Position numbers and translations under genes: made by a program. A stretch of DNA of 64,000 nt from Mucilaginibacter gossypii (GTDB lineage Bacteria > Bacteroidota > Bacteroidia > Sphingobacteriales > Sphingobacteriaceae), in contig NZ_FNCG01000004.1 of the NCBI RefSeq assembly GCF_900100945.1, positions 521,345 through 585,344 of the forward strand. Reading direction: 5' to 3'. This document shows positions 63,700-64,000 of this stretch, piece after piece (within the stretch, counting starts at the first letter, position 1; each line of letters opens with the position of its first letter). The notes under the pieces were generated by a model. That model was not told the DNA's origin and did not search any database. It saw nothing but the letters and a program-made list of their open reading frames with translations.

Positions 63700-64000
63700 T
63701 CAAGAGGCAGTAGCCATTTTGTTAATTAAAAAGTTAAACACCTGGTTATTGCCTCTATTGTTATATTTAAATGTGAACTCATTCAGGTATGATTGCAAAT
63801 GTCTGAGCGATACTTTATGGTATTGACCATATATCCCCCGTTTTAACAATGTCCAAAAGCCCTCAATCGTATTGGTGTGATACTCTCCCCGGGCATACTC
63901 TTCTTTTTCCTTGTTTAATACCTGATGTTCACGGAATATTTTATTTAAACCGGCATATCCACCAAAGCCGTCCGTTACAATAGTAGCATCTGTGCTCACT
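63700..64000 (-). mobile_element. IS1595/ISXO2-type transposase, C-terminal part, running off the window
   Basis: The frame enters from beyond the window and ends at 63700 (at least 100 residues). Signatures: TDATIVTDGFGGYAGLNKIF, ARGEYHTNTIEGFWTLLKRG, and VSLRHLQSYLNEFTFKYNNR, matching the DDE-type ISXO2-like transposase domain of IS1595-family elements; the His-Thr-Asn-x-x-Glu block is typical. The stop is only about 10 bases from the presumed left end of the element at 63690. The N-terminal half and the right end lie outside. Confidence 0.9.

Overview
The window looks like chromosomal DNA of a Bacteroidota species, most likely Sphingobacteriaceae close to Mucilaginibacter. This is inferred from gene content. 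It carries TonB-dependent receptors with N-terminal carboxypeptidase-regulatory domains, DUF3810, DUF2911 and DUF3179 proteins, many exported glycoside hydrolases, a dihydroceramide-desaturase-like enzyme (sphingolipids are typical of the family), and almost no Shine-Dalgarno sequences. No rRNA, tRNA or CRISPR array was seen.

Layout. 1-917: start of an Mla-type lipid ABC transporter (minus strand). 1704-8277: AraC regulator plus a four-gene beta-mannan operon (Na+/sugar symporter, GH130 phosphorylase, cellobiose-2-epimerase-type enzyme, GH26 mannanase). 8350-15564: NhaA, an MFS transporter with a candidate operator, a lipoprotein with a long Gly-Thr repeat, a FrnE/DsbA oxidoreductase, a secreted acetolactate decarboxylase and a DUF3179 protein. 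15983-20723: a metal-uptake-like cluster (heavy-metal-binding lipoprotein, PepSY membrane protein, TonB receptor, small Cys-motif protein). 20875-22317: three paralogous small exported proteins. 22613-24829: GH27 alpha-galactosidase. 25185-26673: exported propeller and an unknown protein. 26987-28729: an AT-rich three-gene island (HAD hydrolase and two membrane proteins with overlapping ends), the best candidate here for an undescribed system. 28896-29933: DEGS-like desaturase. 30064-38551: a minus-strand RND efflux operon headed by a two-component system and ending in a YncE-like propeller. 38699-50786: EamA protein, TonB receptor, DUF47, MG2/plug protein, DUF2911, DUF3810 and a penicillin-acylase-family enzyme. 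51122-58654: a near-complete oxidative L-fucose cluster (mutarotase, two GH29 fucosidases, UxaA-family dehydratase, SDR, FAH-family hydrolase, COG3618 lactonase). 59165-63474: small membrane protein, DinB protein, lipoprotein, a HipA-like kinase/DUF3037 pair, an unknown protein and a ThuA-domain protein. 63700-64000: the C-terminal end of an IS1595/ISXO2-type transposase running off the window.

How genes work together. The mannan operon reads as a full route: GH26 cuts mannan, the symporter imports mannobiose, the epimerase makes mannosyl-glucose and GH130 phosphorolyses it. The GH27 enzyme could strip galactose from galactomannan. The fucose cluster releases fucose and takes it through lactone, fuconate and 2-keto-3-deoxyfuconate towards pyruvate and lactate; a separate L-fucose dehydrogenase and a fucose permease are not in the window.

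A second theme is the intergenic DNA. At least eight different families of imperfect palindromes (REP/MITE-like) sit between genes. Several are bipartite with nested arms, one wraps a terminator exactly between two stop codons, one supplies the end of a reading frame, and one is interrupted by the insertion sequence at the right edge.
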